Source of the DNA: Nocardia asiatica NBRC 100129
GTDB lineage: Bacteria; Actinomycetota; Actinomycetes; Mycobacteriales; Mycobacteriaceae
Assembly (NCBI RefSeq): GCF_000308415.1
Contig: NZ_BAFS01000475.1
Span: forward strand, 33,011 to 97,010
Length of the DNA: 64,000 nt
Direction of reading: 5' to 3'
Under the pieces are notes generated by a model. That model ran no database searches, was not told the origin of the DNA, and saw nothing but the letters and a program-made list of their open reading frames with translations. Positions 25,869-34,979 of this stretch are shown one piece after another. Numbering within the stretch: position 1 is the stretch's first letter; every line of letters starts with the position of its first letter. The position numbers and the translations under genes are program-made.

Positions 25869-25881
25869 CGCTTCGCGCGGG

Positions 25882-25914
25882 TGTGCCGGGGCAGACTCCA
25901 CCTGCCCCGGCACA
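25882..25914 (+). terminator. Terminator of the S1-domain gene
   Basis: TGTGCCGGGGCAG (25882-25894) and CTGCCCCGGCACA (25902-25914) form a perfect 13-bp stem with a 7-nt loop, 14 bp after the stop codon. Confidence 0.75.
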
Positions 25915-26421
25915 TCGTCAAGCCTATCTGTCCCCGACATGGCACCCACTGCTGCGCTGCGGTCAGCGGGGAGATTGCTACAACAGGCTCAGTGTGCGAC
26001 GGGATCCGGCGCACGAGTCGACCGCTGCGGACCGTCTCTGATGCATCGGCCGGGTCGGTGCTGACCTTTCCGCGAACTTCTCACGCGCTACGACTCTCGG
26101 GATCGAGACGCGGTTCCCGGTTGGCCTACGCGCGACAGCCCGGTGCGAGTCGCCGCCGAACTGGTCAATTGACCGGAATCGGCTCAGCGCTCGCTCTGAT
26201 TGCTGTATGTTTGCTGAGCGATAACCCGGGTAGCACTGCCACGTCGTCCCTCGTCGTGGAAGGTCCGATGCCGTGGTTGTCCGACCTGTCGATATCCGGA
26301 ATGCCGGTCACGAACTCGGCGGGCCGATCCGTGCCGCGGCGGGACGCCGGAGCCGACGCACCACTCGTGAGCCGGATCCGGCCGCAGGCGATCGCCGGAC
26401 CGGGGCTCATCCGGAGCCCGC
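25915..26421. other. Intergenic region upstream of the glycosyltransferase gene
   Basis: About 500 bp with no gene I can support. An open frame running through 26160-26420 encodes a short hydrophobic stretch (GSALALIAVCLL) but then becomes Arg/Pro-rich and has no good start signal. The region contains the perfect 12-bp palindrome GGTCAATTGACC (26163-26174), a possible operator. Confidence 0.4.
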
Positions 26422-27426
26422 GTGATCGGCTACTACATCCATCACCGCGGCTCCGGGCATCTGCTTCGAGCGCTGTGCGTTCGCGCGCACATCGCCGCGC
26501 CCGTCGTCGCACTGTCGTCGCTGTCGCTGGCCGAGCACGAGGCTTTCGACGACACGGTGCACCTTCGTGCCGCTGATCGCGCCGCGACCTGCGACGATCC
26601 CACCGCGAACGGAACGTTGCACTGGGCCCCACGCCATGACCGCGGGCTCGCGGCTCGGATGGCGGCGGTCGCCGCCTGGATCGCCCGTGCGCGTCCGGAG
26701 GCCATGGTGGTCGACGGCTCCGTGGAGATCGCACTGCTGGCCCGGCTGCACGGCGTGCCGGTCGTGACGATGGTGCTGCCGGGTACCCGGACGGATCCGG
26801 CGCACCAACTGCTCCACCGGGTCGCCGACCGGTTGATCGCGGCGTGGCCGCGTGGACTCTACGACCCGTTGTGGCTGCACCCGTACGCGGAGAAGACCCA
26901 CTTCGTCGGCGGTATCACCCGCTTCGCCGGGCGTGCGCACATCCGGACGGAGCGGCGGGACGAGCGCCCGGTGGTCCTGGTGCTCGGCGGAGCGGGCGGA
27001 CCCGGGTCCACCGCGGCGATGGTCCGCGCCTGCGCCGCACGGCACGGCCGATACCGGTGGCGCAGTCTCGGTTCGGGTGACTGGGTGGACGATCCGTGGC
27101 CGCAGCTGTGCGAAGCCGACGTGATCGTCTCGCACGCCGGTCAGAGCGCGGTCGCAGACATCGCCGCCGCGGGCAAACCGGCCATCCTCATCCCGGCCGA
27201 CCGCCCGTTCGGCGAGCAGCGGGCGACCGGGCGCGCACTGGCCGCCGCCGGCCTGGCGCTCACCCTCGATCGCCGGCCGGACCTGGAGGACTGGCCCTGG
27301 CTGCTCGCGCGAGCCCGTGAACTGGATACGGATCGGTGGCAGTGGTGGCACACCCGGGGAGCGGCGGCCCGCGCCGCGGCGGCCATCAGCGAGCTGGACG
27401 CGGACGACCTCTGTCCGGCGTCGTGA
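26422..27426 (+). CDS. MurG/GT28-like glycosyltransferase
   Basis: A 334-aa protein starting at GTG 26422. The N-terminal GYYIHHRGSGHLLRA resembles the glycine-rich loop of GT-B enzymes such as MurG and undecaprenyl-transfer relatives. The C-terminal half has VVLVLGGAGGPG, the ADVIVSHAGQSAVADIAAAGKPAILIP block (nucleotide-sugar donor site) and a GEQRATGRALAAAG helix, the same order as in GT28. No signal peptide is present. It probably transfers a sugar to a lipid or small molecule; donor and acceptor are unknown. It stands alone. Confidence 0.8.
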   Translation: MIGYYIHHRGSGHLLRALCVRAHIAAPVVALSSLSLAEHEAFDDTVHLRAADRAATCDDPTANGTLHWAPRHDRGLAARMAAVAAWIARARPEAMVVDGSVEIALLARLHGVPVVTMVLPGTRTDPAHQLLHRVADRLIAAWPRGLYDPLWLHPYAEKTHFVGGITRFAGRAHIRTERRDERPVVLVLGGAGGPGSTAAMVRACAARHGRYRWRSLGSGDWVDDPWPQLCEADVIVSHAGQSAVADIAAAGKPAILIPADRPFGEQRATGRALAAAGLALTLDRRPDLEDWPWLLARARELDTDRWQWWHTRGAAARAAAAISELDADDLCPAS

Positions 27427-27596
27427 CACCGGCGTGGCGGGTTCGATCGACGGTCGGCGCGGGCGCCGAGCGTCCTCGGCGCCGACCGGGGACGGCCGCC
27501 GCGGTAATAGGATGAGCTGGGCGACCAGCGGGTCCGATGTTGCTTCGATCCGCGTGATCAACGGTGAGAAACGGCAGGTAGGAGCATACTGACGCG

Positions 27597-28283
27597 ATGG
27601 ACGAATCGGGCGACCGAATCGTGGACACGGCCGAGGGGGCCGTAGCCAGGGTGGTCGGCGCGGGGAAACCCCAGACCACGGGAAGCTTCCGTTTCTGGTT
27701 CGCCGATCAGCGGTGGGAGTGGTCGGACGAGGTCGCCGCGATGCACGGCTACGCGCCCGACACGGTGCGGCCGACGACGGAGTTGCTGCTCGCGCACCAA
27801 CACCCCGAGGACCGCGATCACGTCGCCGAGGCGATCGAGAAGGCGGTTCGCAACGCCGAGCCGTTCTGCAGCCGTCATCGCATCATCGACACCGCCGGAG
27901 TCCCGCACCACGTCATCGTGCTGGGCGACACGATGACCGACAACAGCGGCACGGTCGTCGGCACCGCGGGCTACTACGTCGACCTGACGGCCACCATCGC
28001 CGAGGAACGCCAAGACCTGCTCGACGGCACGCTGCCCAAGCTCTTCGAGGCGCGCGCGGTGATCGAGCAGGCCAAAGGCGTGCTGATGCGGATCTACCGG
28101 ATCAACGCCGACCAAGCCTTCCACGTCCTGCAATGGCGTTCGCAGGAGACCAATGTGAAGCTGCGCGACCTGGCCGTCCAGCTCATCGCCGAAATCGACC
28201 GCTTGCCACCGGCTCCGCCCACGGTGCAGACCGCTTTCGACCACATGTTGCTGACGGTGCACGAGCGCGTCGCGAAGTCGTGA
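27597..28283 (+). CDS. PAS-ANTAR domain regulator (RNA antiterminator type)
   Basis: A 228-aa protein. Residues about 25-135 form a PAS domain (FWFADQRWEWSDEVAAMHGY; HQHPEDRDHV). Residues about 150-205 form an ANTAR domain (LFEARAVIEQAKGVLMRIYRINADQAFHVL). ANTAR domains bind paired hexaloop RNA hairpins and prevent termination. PAS-ANTAR proteins are abundant in mycobacteria and Nocardia. No receiver domain is present, so control probably comes through the PAS ligand or partner binding. It converges on the BaeRF2-like gene with a 14-bp gap. Confidence 0.9.
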   Translation: MDESGDRIVDTAEGAVARVVGAGKPQTTGSFRFWFADQRWEWSDEVAAMHGYAPDTVRPTTELLLAHQHPEDRDHVAEAIEKAVRNAEPFCSRHRIIDTAGVPHHVIVLGDTMTDNSGTVVGTAGYYVDLTATIAEERQDLLDGTLPKLFEARAVIEQAKGVLMRIYRINADQAFHVLQWRSQETNVKLRDLAVQLIAEIDRLPPAPPTVQTAFDHMLLTVHERVAKS

Positions 28284-28297
28284 GAATGCGGGCCTGT

Positions 28298-29374
28298 CTA
28301 GCGGCGGCGCAGCAGAGCGCCGACACCGTCGTGCAGGCCCGCGACGGCGTCGGCCAGGGTGATCTGAGCCCCGATCGCCAAGGCGGCCACCGGCAGCGCT
28401 TCGTCGGCGCGGCGCATCTCCCCGGCCGAGCTGTTCGCGGCCGGCCCGACCAGCGGGTTCGCGGCGGTGCCGGCCAAGACCAGACGGTCGCCCAAGGCGG
28501 CGCGGTCGAGCAGTAGACGTTCCACTGTCGCGGCGCGCAACGCGGTCGTGGTGGCGGCGAGTCCGGTCACCGCCAGGCCGTCCGGCCGCCCGATCTCGGC
28601 GGCGAAGCGGTCCAGCACCTCGCGGCGCCGCCGCGCGACCACGCGGTGCAGGATCTCGCGGACCTCCGCGTCGAGCGCCTTCGGATCCGAACCCGGCGAC
28701 AGTGTCCCGGATTCCGCCTCGACGACATCCCGGCCTTTCGCGTCGAATTCCGCCCGCAGTTCGGCACGGGATCGGGCCTCTCCGGCGAGCACGACGAGTT
28801 CCGCGTGCACGGTGTCGGCGAGCCGGTCGAGTTCTCGCGCGAATTCGCGGATGTTCCGTCGCGTGGTGTCGGTGGTGCGCTGCCGGATCGTGCGATGGGA
28901 CCAGTCGTCCCGCTGGGTGTCGGGCATCAGGGGGCCCGCGCTCCGAAGGGACTCCTCTGCTTCGGCACCGTGCCGGTCGAGCGAATAGAGTTCCGAGCCC
29001 ACCCGGTCCACGAGCGCCACGACATGCGGTATCTGCTCGTCCTGCAGGGCGATCAGCGGCAGCAGGTACGGCAGCGGTGAGACCCGGACGGTTTCGGTGT
29101 CCGGCGGTCTCGGCAGGCGTTCGTCGGCGAGGACCTCGGTCTCGTCGGCGATGAGCATCCGGCCGCACCGCCCGTGCGGCGGTGGATGCAGTTCGATCGC
29201 CTGGGCCAGCAGGCGCCGGATCCGTGGCCGGGCCCCGCTGCGGTCGAGTTCGGCGTCGATCGAGCGCCATTGCAGCTCGCATCGTCGCGCCGCGTCCTCG
29301 GTGTCGTAGGAACTGTCGAAGCAGACCGAGGCGAAGGGCCCGTGCTTTCGAATGATCCGCCGGAGGTCGGCCAT
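28298..29374 (-). CDS. Rv2629-like BaeRF family 2 protein (eRF1-like fold)
   Basis: A 358-aa protein resembling mycobacterial Rv2629 and the bacterial archaeo-eukaryotic release-factor-like (BaeRF) family 2. It begins MADLRRIIRKHGPFASVCFD and continues with RWRSID-type, YLLPLIALQDEQIPHVVALVDRVGSELY and DWSHRTIRQRTTDTTRRN segments. The family is thought to act on stalled or hibernating ribosomes or peptidyl-tRNA, but this is not firmly established. ATG 29374 has AGGTGATC upstream. No GGQ hydrolysis motif is visible. In mycobacteria members are often dormancy- or stress-linked. Confidence 0.78.
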   Translation of the reverse strand: MADLRRIIRKHGPFASVCFDSSYDTEDAARRCELQWRSIDAELDRSGARPRIRRLLAQAIELHPPPHGRCGRMLIADETEVLADERLPRPPDTETVRVSPLPYLLPLIALQDEQIPHVVALVDRVGSELYSLDRHGAEAEESLRSAGPLMPDTQRDDWSHRTIRQRTTDTTRRNIREFARELDRLADTVHAELVVLAGEARSRAELRAEFDAKGRDVVEAESGTLSPGSDPKALDAEVREILHRVVARRRREVLDRFAAEIGRPDGLAVTGLAATTTALRAATVERLLLDRAALGDRLVLAGTAANPLVGPAANSSAGEMRRADEALPVAALAIGAQITLADAVAGLHDGVGALLRRR

Positions 29375-30094
29375 CGGGATCACCTGGTTTCCCCGGCCGT
29401 GGCCGCCCGCGTCGAAGATCCTCGGCGAACATCGGGCACCGACCCGGTGGTGGGCCTCGGCGCCCGGGTGACTCGGTCGTGCGTGCCGACAGCTTCGGTT
29501 CGGCGAACCATGCTGAGCGGGTACCCTGGCGGCTCGAGCCGAATCATGCCGGGCGCATCTGCCGACGCAGCCCACGCGCGTCTTCGCGTCGCGGGCAACG
29601 CATTGTCGTACCGGTTGCGGGCGAGGAATTCTCGTGAGTTCTCGCGGGCCCGCTGCCGCGCCGAGTGGCGCCCGGTGGGCCCGCCGCCGACGGATGTCGA
29701 GTCGCGGGCGCTTCGGCGGCGGTGGGGCCGAGGGGATCGCGACTCGCCGCCGCGAGCCGTGCGGCGCGCGGACGCCGTTCTTTTTCGGTTTCGTGCAATA
29801 AAGGCACGTGATCCGGTATTTCTACAGCTCAGCGGCCGACTATTTGGGCAAGCGACCGCTTGGTAACCACATTGTGAACCGAAAAGAGCGGTTTGTTACA
29901 GGTGAGCTGTGGTAAACGTTGGAGGTATCGGATCGACAGCGCGGTCATCCGATAAAAATGGGGCGAGGAACCCGCGCTGCTCGATGTTCAGCCGATTCGA
30001 AGCGCTCTGTCGTGAACTACCGGCGCCGCTCGAACACGAGGGCTCTCCGCAAGCATGTGCGCGACTACGCGCACCAGCGCAGAGGAATGTCATC
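29375..30094. other. Long intergenic region
   Basis: About 720 bp. It is more AT-rich between 29780 and 29930 (runs such as CTTTTTCGG and TTGTTACAGG), which suggests promoter material for the gene(s) to the right. No open frame here has convincing composition or start signals, and I see no tRNA. Confidence 0.45.
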
Positions 30095-30253
30095 GTGATC
30101 GAGAAGCCCGAAGCGCCCGTCGTGGACGACGAAGAAAGAGATCGGATCATCTGGCCCGATCCCAGCCCGTTGAGTGGCTGGTGGGCCGAAGTCATGGCCC
30201 ATCGCCGGACCACCCGGCAGCCCACCCCCACCGCGAACCCGCGACACAACTGA
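30095..30253 (+). CDS. Possible small protein, 52 aa
   Basis: A GTG-start frame: MIEKPEAPVVDDEERDRIIW, then a Trp-rich middle (SGWWAEV) and a basic tail. GAGGAA lies about 8-10 nt upstream of the GTG. A perfect 14-bp hairpin 48 bp after the stop (30301-30335) would terminate it. The acidic start and Trp pair do not match a family I know. The frame remains open further upstream to 29909, so the start is uncertain. The gene call rests on the RBS, the composition and the downstream hairpin. Confidence 0.4.
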   Translation: MIEKPEAPVVDDEERDRIIWPDPSPLSGWWAEVMAHRRTTRQPTPTANPRHN

Positions 30254-30300
30254 CCGGCCGTTCGCGGTCCCACCGACCCACCGCGACGTGCGGAAGGTGG

Positions 30301-30335
30301 GCGTCGAACGTCGTCCGGTGAACGACGTTCGACGC
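30301..30335 (+). terminator. Perfect 14-bp hairpin, likely terminator
   Basis: GCGTCGAACGTCGT (30301-30314) pairs with ACGACGTTCGACGC (30322-30335) around a 7-nt loop. The hairpin lies in the 402 bp between the small frame and the sensor-like gene. Confidence 0.65.
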
Positions 30336-30655
30336 TCACGTTTCGCGCGGAATTCGCGCCGTTGACGTTCATCGGCGTGCTGCCCGTATGTCCGTTCGCG
30401 ACAGGAAAATGCGCGAATGTGTCGTCCGGAGTGCAAGACTCATTCCGCGCTGTGTCGCTCGTCGAAAAGCGACGTCACTCCGAACTGCCGTGCTGTTCGG
30501 GTGAATTCGCGCGGCTTCCACATGCCGACCCCGTGATGCGCCTGCGTGCCCCCGGCAGCACCGGCTATTAGTCCGCGACCAATAGCCTTGTCGCCGGGCA
30601 AGATCGGAGTCTGCTTCAATGGGTGGTCACATTCGGCGGAGGACACGGGGGCGTC

Positions 30656-33412
30656 ATGTCCGGCACCAGAGCTGTCTCCTTTCGGGGAGTCGATGTGCTC
30701 GAAGATCTGCTGCGCTGGCTGGTACTGCGGCCACGGCGCGGGGAGCGGATGCTCCCGCTGGTGGGTCTGTGCGGTGATTCGACCAATGTCGGCGCGTGCC
30801 TGGACATGTTCGGCGCGGCACTCGGCGGGGTCGTGCACGTGTCCGTGGACGTGGACGCACTGGATCCCTTGCCCGACGGCAGCTCGCTGGTCGAGGACAA
30901 CACGCCGGGCCTGACCGCCTTGCGCCAACTGCTCTACAACCTGTGCAAAGGGCTGTCCGCCGACCGCTACGGCCGATTGCGCCCGGTGCGGTTCCGGCGC
31001 TACCGGCTGGCGGAGTGGTTGATGGCGCGCAAACTCACCTCGGACAACGAGCTCGACGAGCTGACGTCGATGTTGCGCAAGGACTTCGGCCGCTGGGGCG
31101 AGGAACTGCTCGGCGAATCGCAGGCCACGGTGGGCCTGCTCCAGCGATTCCTGCTGGCCTTGTTACGCATCGTGTTGCCACCGGCGGTGTTCCGGGCGCG
31201 CACCGGCGGTCGGATACCCGGCGTGGGCCGCGAGTTCCGGTGGTTCATGCGCCAGCAGTACCTGGCCCCGGAGCAGTCCAGCCAGTTCGTCGGATTCGCA
31301 CACCGGCTGACCGAGGGCGCGCGCCGCCACGAGCATGCCGAGCATCTGGCCAAGCTCCTGGTGCACGCCTTCCTCGAAGATCTGCGGGTGGCCTACCGGC
31401 GTCGCTGGTGGCGCATCGACGCGGTACGGCGCACCACCTATCCGGTGGTGGTCCTGCGCGCGCTCGACGGGGATGCCGGTCCCCGGCTGCTGGATCTGAT
31501 CAACGACGTCCGCAACGAGACCGGCAAGGACGATCCGCTGCTGGTGGTGGCCGGCACCCGGATGCCGCCGGCCGATGTCACCGCGCGACCGGCGTACCGG
31601 GTGCGCAGGCTCCACGAGACATGGGTGGACGACTTGCCCGTCGAGCGGCAGCGCCAGCAACCCCGGGCCTGGCAGTTGTGGTTCTCGGTACCGGCGACCG
31701 GCCCGCACGACGACGACCCGGACCCGTTCCGCCGCATCCTGCCGCCCGCGCCGCCGTGGTGGGCCCGGCGGGCGGTGTCGGCCGGGGCGGTGCTCCTCGT
31801 GATCGTGCTGGCTGTGGCCGCGACCGGGTTCGCGATCTGGCGCCCGTGGCAGGCGGGCGACCCGGCCTGCGCCGCCGGGGCGGATCTCGCGTGGGTGCGC
31901 GTCATCCCCGGTCCGGACGGCAACTGCATCGGTTTCAGCGCCTACGACCCGGAAGATCCCGCTACCGGCGGCAACGGCTTCCTCTTCGCGAGCGACGAGC
32001 CGGGCAGCCGCCGCCTGGTGGAGGTGCAGCGGCGGGTGTACAAGCAGAATCTGCTGGCCGAACAGCTGGCCGCCGCGCAACCGGCGCGACCGCTGTTCAC
32101 CCTGGTCTATTTCGGCCAGCTCACCGGCGTGCCCGGCGACTACCCGGCGCAGAGCGAGGACATCGAGGGCTTGGCGCTGGCACAGTACAACGCGCTCGAA
32201 TCGGTCGCGTTGTCCGAGGCCGTCACGCCCGACACGGTCCCGCTGATCCGGTTGCTGCTCGCCAACACCGGTCCGGCCAACCTGCAGGGTCCGGAGGTCG
32301 TCGATCTGCTGCGGCCGCTGATCCGCGCCGAACCGAGCATCGTCGGGGCGATCGGACTCGACCAGAGCCGGACCGCGACGCTGAGCATGATCGACTCACT
32401 GACCGGGCTGGGCATCCCGATGGTGGCGCCCAGCCTGTCGGCCGACGAAATGGTGCGCTCGTCCCCGCTGTACTTCCAGATCGCCCCGCCGAACCGCGCC
32501 ATCGCCGACATGGTCCGGCAGTACCTGAATTCCCTCCCAGGTTCGGCCGGGCGGGGTGTGCGGATCTACCACCGGCCCGACCCGACCGATCTCTACACCG
32601 AGAACATGGCCGAGGACCTGCACGTTCTCGGCGAAGACGGACGGGCGATCTGGGACGGCTCCTGGGACGAGCGCGATGCCTTCACCGGGCCGGACAACAC
32701 CGACGCCTGCGACGAGGTGCTGTTCTTCGCCGGGCGGGACTCGGAATTCCCCGACTTCCTGCAAAGCCTCAACAAAGCGTGCGGCGACCAGCGGGTGATG
32801 CTGATCGCGGACGATTCGGTCAACCGGTTCATGGCCAGCGTGGACCGGCGCCGGGCGGCCAACAGCGCGCGCCCGCTGGTCTACGTCGCCAAGGCGAGCC
32901 TGGTGACCTGCCGTAACAAAGGGCAGGGCTTCCGCAGCCGGGTCGAGTTCTACAATCTCGCCACCACGGTCGATCCGGACATCCCGAGCTGGAACGCCTG
33001 CGCCGAAGCGGACAAACCGCTGGGCGAGCGCGTCCAGTTGCATCCGCTGGGGGAGCGGGTCGCGTTGACCTACGACGCGGTCGGCTTGTTCGTGCGCGCC
33101 GTGCAGGCGCTGGCCCCGGCCGTCTCCGGCGTCTGGACCGAGCCGATCCCGATCAGCGCCGCCGCGGTCTGGGCGGCACTGCGTGATCTGCCCCGGCAGC
33201 CGGTGATCGAGTCCAGCAGTGGCGTACTGGACTTCTCGGTCAGTCAAGGCGCCCACGCGGGCCGGGTGGCGCACGACAAATGGGTGGGCATGCTCAGCGT
33301 CGAGCAGATCTGGGATCCCTCGACGAACGCCGAACCCGTGATGGTCTACGGCTGCGGCCGCGCCACCGCCGCCGACACGGCGCAGTGCCGTCCCTATCCG
33401 CTGGGCCGCTGA
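30656..33412 (+). CDS. Membrane-anchored protein with cytosolic NTPase-like region and extracellular PBP1-type domain
   Basis: A 918-aa protein. Residues about 1-370 are cytosolic, beginning with a degenerate P-loop-like LPLVGLCGDSTNVGACLD. One transmembrane segment lies at about 373-395 (GAVLLVIVLAVAATGFAIW). The remaining about 520 residues are extracytoplasmic and resemble branched-chain amino-acid type substrate-binding proteins (PBP1 fold: FTLVYFGQLTG, EPSIVGAIGLDQSR, GIPMVAPSLSADEM, YFQIAPPN, ALTYDAVGLFVRAVQALAP). Similar long proteins in actinobacteria are labelled ABC transporter substrate-binding protein, yet no permease or ATPase genes are near. A ligand sensor is more plausible. 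ATG 30656 was preferred over GTG 30623. The end overlaps the convergent MFS gene by 19 bp. Confidence 0.72.
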   Translation: MSGTRAVSFRGVDVLEDLLRWLVLRPRRGERMLPLVGLCGDSTNVGACLDMFGAALGGVVHVSVDVDALDPLPDGSSLVEDNTPGLTALRQLLYNLCKGLSADRYGRLRPVRFRRYRLAEWLMARKLTSDNELDELTSMLRKDFGRWGEELLGESQATVGLLQRFLLALLRIVLPPAVFRARTGGRIPGVGREFRWFMRQQYLAPEQSSQFVGFAHRLTEGARRHEHAEHLAKLLVHAFLEDLRVAYRRRWWRIDAVRRTTYPVVVLRALDGDAGPRLLDLINDVRNETGKDDPLLVVAGTRMPPADVTARPAYRVRRLHETWVDDLPVERQRQQPRAWQLWFSVPATGPHDDDPDPFRRILPPAPPWWARRAVSAGAVLLVIVLAVAATGFAIWRPWQAGDPACAAGADLAWVRVIPGPDGNCIGFSAYDPEDPATGGNGFLFASDEPGSRRLVEVQRRVYKQNLLAEQLAAAQPARPLFTLVYFGQLTGVPGDYPAQSEDIEGLALAQYNALESVALSEAVTPDTVPLIRLLLANTGPANLQGPEVVDLLRPLIRAEPSIVGAIGLDQSRTATLSMIDSLTGLGIPMVAPSLSADEMVRSSPLYFQIAPPNRAIADMVRQYLNSLPGSAGRGVRIYHRPDPTDLYTENMAEDLHVLGEDGRAIWDGSWDERDAFTGPDNTDACDEVLFFAGRDSEFPDFLQSLNKACGDQRVMLIADDSVNRFMASVDRRRAANSARPLVYVAKASLVTCRNKGQGFRSRVEFYNLATTVDPDIPSWNACAEADKPLGERVQLHPLGERVALTYDAVGLFVRAVQALAPAVSGVWTEPIPISAAAVWAALRDLPRQPVIESSSGVLDFSVSQGAHAGRVAHDKWVGMLSVEQIWDPSTNAEPVMVYGCGRATAADTAQCRPYPLGR

Positions 33413-34866
33413 CCGGCGTCGACGACACCGGCTTCGGGCGTCGCGCTGAGCGGTTCGGCCAGTTCCTCCAATGACCGGCCCTCGGCCCGCACCCCGTAGG
33501 CCAGTTCGACCAAGCCCGCCGCGAACATGGCGAGCGCGCCGATGGTGAACGCCAAGGCGGTCTTCCCGGGGTCGCCGTCGGCGGACAGCTCGGCGAACAC
33601 CAGCGGTCCCGCGACACCACCCGCGACGGTGCCGATCGCGTAGAAGAACGCGATGGCCATGGCGCGGGTCTCCATCGGGAAGATCTCGCTGACGGTCAAG
33701 TAGGCCGCGCTCGCGCCGCACGACGCGACGAACAGCACGGCGGTCCAGCAGGCGGTGAGGGTCGTCGCGGTCAGGTGGCCGCCCGCGAAAAGCCATGCGG
33801 TGGCCAGCAACAGCACCGCCGAACCGAGGTAGCTGCCCGCGATCATCGGCTTGCGCCCGATGGTGTCGAACAATTTGCCGAGCAGCAGCGGACCGAGGAA
33901 GTTGCCGAAACACAGCACCGCGAAGTAGTAGCCGACCCGATCGTCGGCGATGCCGAAGGATTTGGACAGGATGAGCGCGTAGTTGAACGTGATGGCGTTG
34001 TACAGGAATGCCTGGCCGACGAACAGCGACAACCCGAGCACGCCGCGCCGGGGATAGCGCCGCACCAGCACCGCCGCGATCTCGCGGAAGGAGATGCTGC
34101 GCCGCTGCCGGATCCGGATCCGCTGATCGGAGACGTCCGAGAGCTCGGCGCCCGTGTCGGCGCGGACGCGCCCCTCGATCGCGGTGACGGTGCGCTCCGC
34201 GTCGTCCTCGTGACCGTGGATGAACTGCCAGCGCGGACTCTCCGGGACGTTCTTGCGCACCAACAGGATGACCAGGCCGAACACGGCGCCGAGCGCGAAG
34301 GTCAAGCGCCAGCCCACATCCGGCGCGAACAGGTCGGTGTCGAGCGCGACGATGGACAGCAGCGCACCGCCGACGGCGCCCAGCCAGTAGGTGCCGTTGA
34401 TGACGATGTCGATGCGGCCGCGATACTGCTTCGGAATCAGCTCGTCGATGGCGGAGTTGATCGCCGCGTACTCGCCGCCGATGCCGAATCCGGTGAGGAA
34501 CCGGAACAGGACGAACCACCACATCGAGAACGACAGCGCGGTCATCGCGGTGGCGAACAGGTACACCGCGAGAGTGATCAGGAAGAGCTTCTTACGGCCG
34601 AATCTGTCGGTCAGCCAACCGAAGAAGAGTGCGCCGGAGCCCGCGCCCGCGACGTACATGGCCGCGGCGACGCCGGAAACCTGTGCCGCCGTGATGTTCA
34701 GGCCGCTGCCCGGTTCCGACAGCCGGGCGGCCACGCTGCCGACCACGGTGACTTCGAGCCCGTCGAGGATCCAGACGGACCCGAGGCCGATCACGATCAT
34801 CCAATGCCATCGTGACCAGGGCAGCCGGTCCAGCCTGGCCGGGATGTCGGTCGATATCGTGCGCAC
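33394..34866 (-). CDS. MFS transporter, sugar/metabolite:H+ symporter-like
   Basis: A 490-aa 12-TM transporter. Signatures are WLTDRFGRKKLFL (motif A after TM2), RFLTGFGIGGEYAAINSAIDELIP, PESPRW after TM6 and the repeated LFDTIGRKPMI motif in the second half. This is the pattern of the SP/AAHS-like MFS groups (sugar, aromatic acid or metabolite symporters). The GIGGEYAA block is common in putative niacin or metabolite transporters. It is divergent from the EthD-domain gene and overlaps the sensor gene tail to tail. Substrate is not predictable. Confidence 0.85.
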   Translation of the reverse strand: MRTISTDIPARLDRLPWSRWHWMIVIGLGSVWILDGLEVTVVGSVAARLSEPGSGLNITAAQVSGVAAAMYVAGAGSGALFFGWLTDRFGRKKLFLITLAVYLFATAMTALSFSMWWFVLFRFLTGFGIGGEYAAINSAIDELIPKQYRGRIDIVINGTYWLGAVGGALLSIVALDTDLFAPDVGWRLTFALGAVFGLVILLVRKNVPESPRWQFIHGHEDDAERTVTAIEGRVRADTGAELSDVSDQRIRIRQRRSISFREIAAVLVRRYPRRGVLGLSLFVGQAFLYNAITFNYALILSKSFGIADDRVGYYFAVLCFGNFLGPLLLGKLFDTIGRKPMIAGSYLGSAVLLLATAWLFAGGHLTATTLTACWTAVLFVASCGASAAYLTVSEIFPMETRAMAIAFFYAIGTVAGGVAGPLVFAELSADGDPGKTALAFTIGALAMFAAGLVELAYGVRAEGRSLEELAEPLSATPEAGVVDAGQRPSG

Positions 34867-34950
34867 GGATCACCCCTTCGGAAGACTGCCGGTCGGATAC
34901 CCCGAGCCGTGGCGGCCAACCGCGCCGGTGGGCTAGGCTCGGAACGCGAA

Positions 34951-34964
34951 TGAAACGTGTTCTA
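34951..34964. promoter_or_regulatory. KstR-like operator (TnnAACnnGTTnnA)
   Basis: TGAAACGTGTTCTA fits the TnnAACnnGTTnnA pattern on both strands. This is the operator type described for the TetR-family sterol-catabolism regulator KstR in mycobacteria and rhodococci. It lies 16 bp before the EthD gene start at 34980 and 85 bp before the MFS gene on the other strand. Confidence 0.5.
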
Positions 34965-34979
34965 GAAAGTGGTCCGCCG

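Noticed and set aside
25881..26576. 231-codon plus-strand frame with a short hydrophobic stretch
   Set aside because: Start region overlaps a terminator hairpin, there is no RBS, and the second half is Arg/Ser-rich and overlaps the start of the glycosyltransferase gene.
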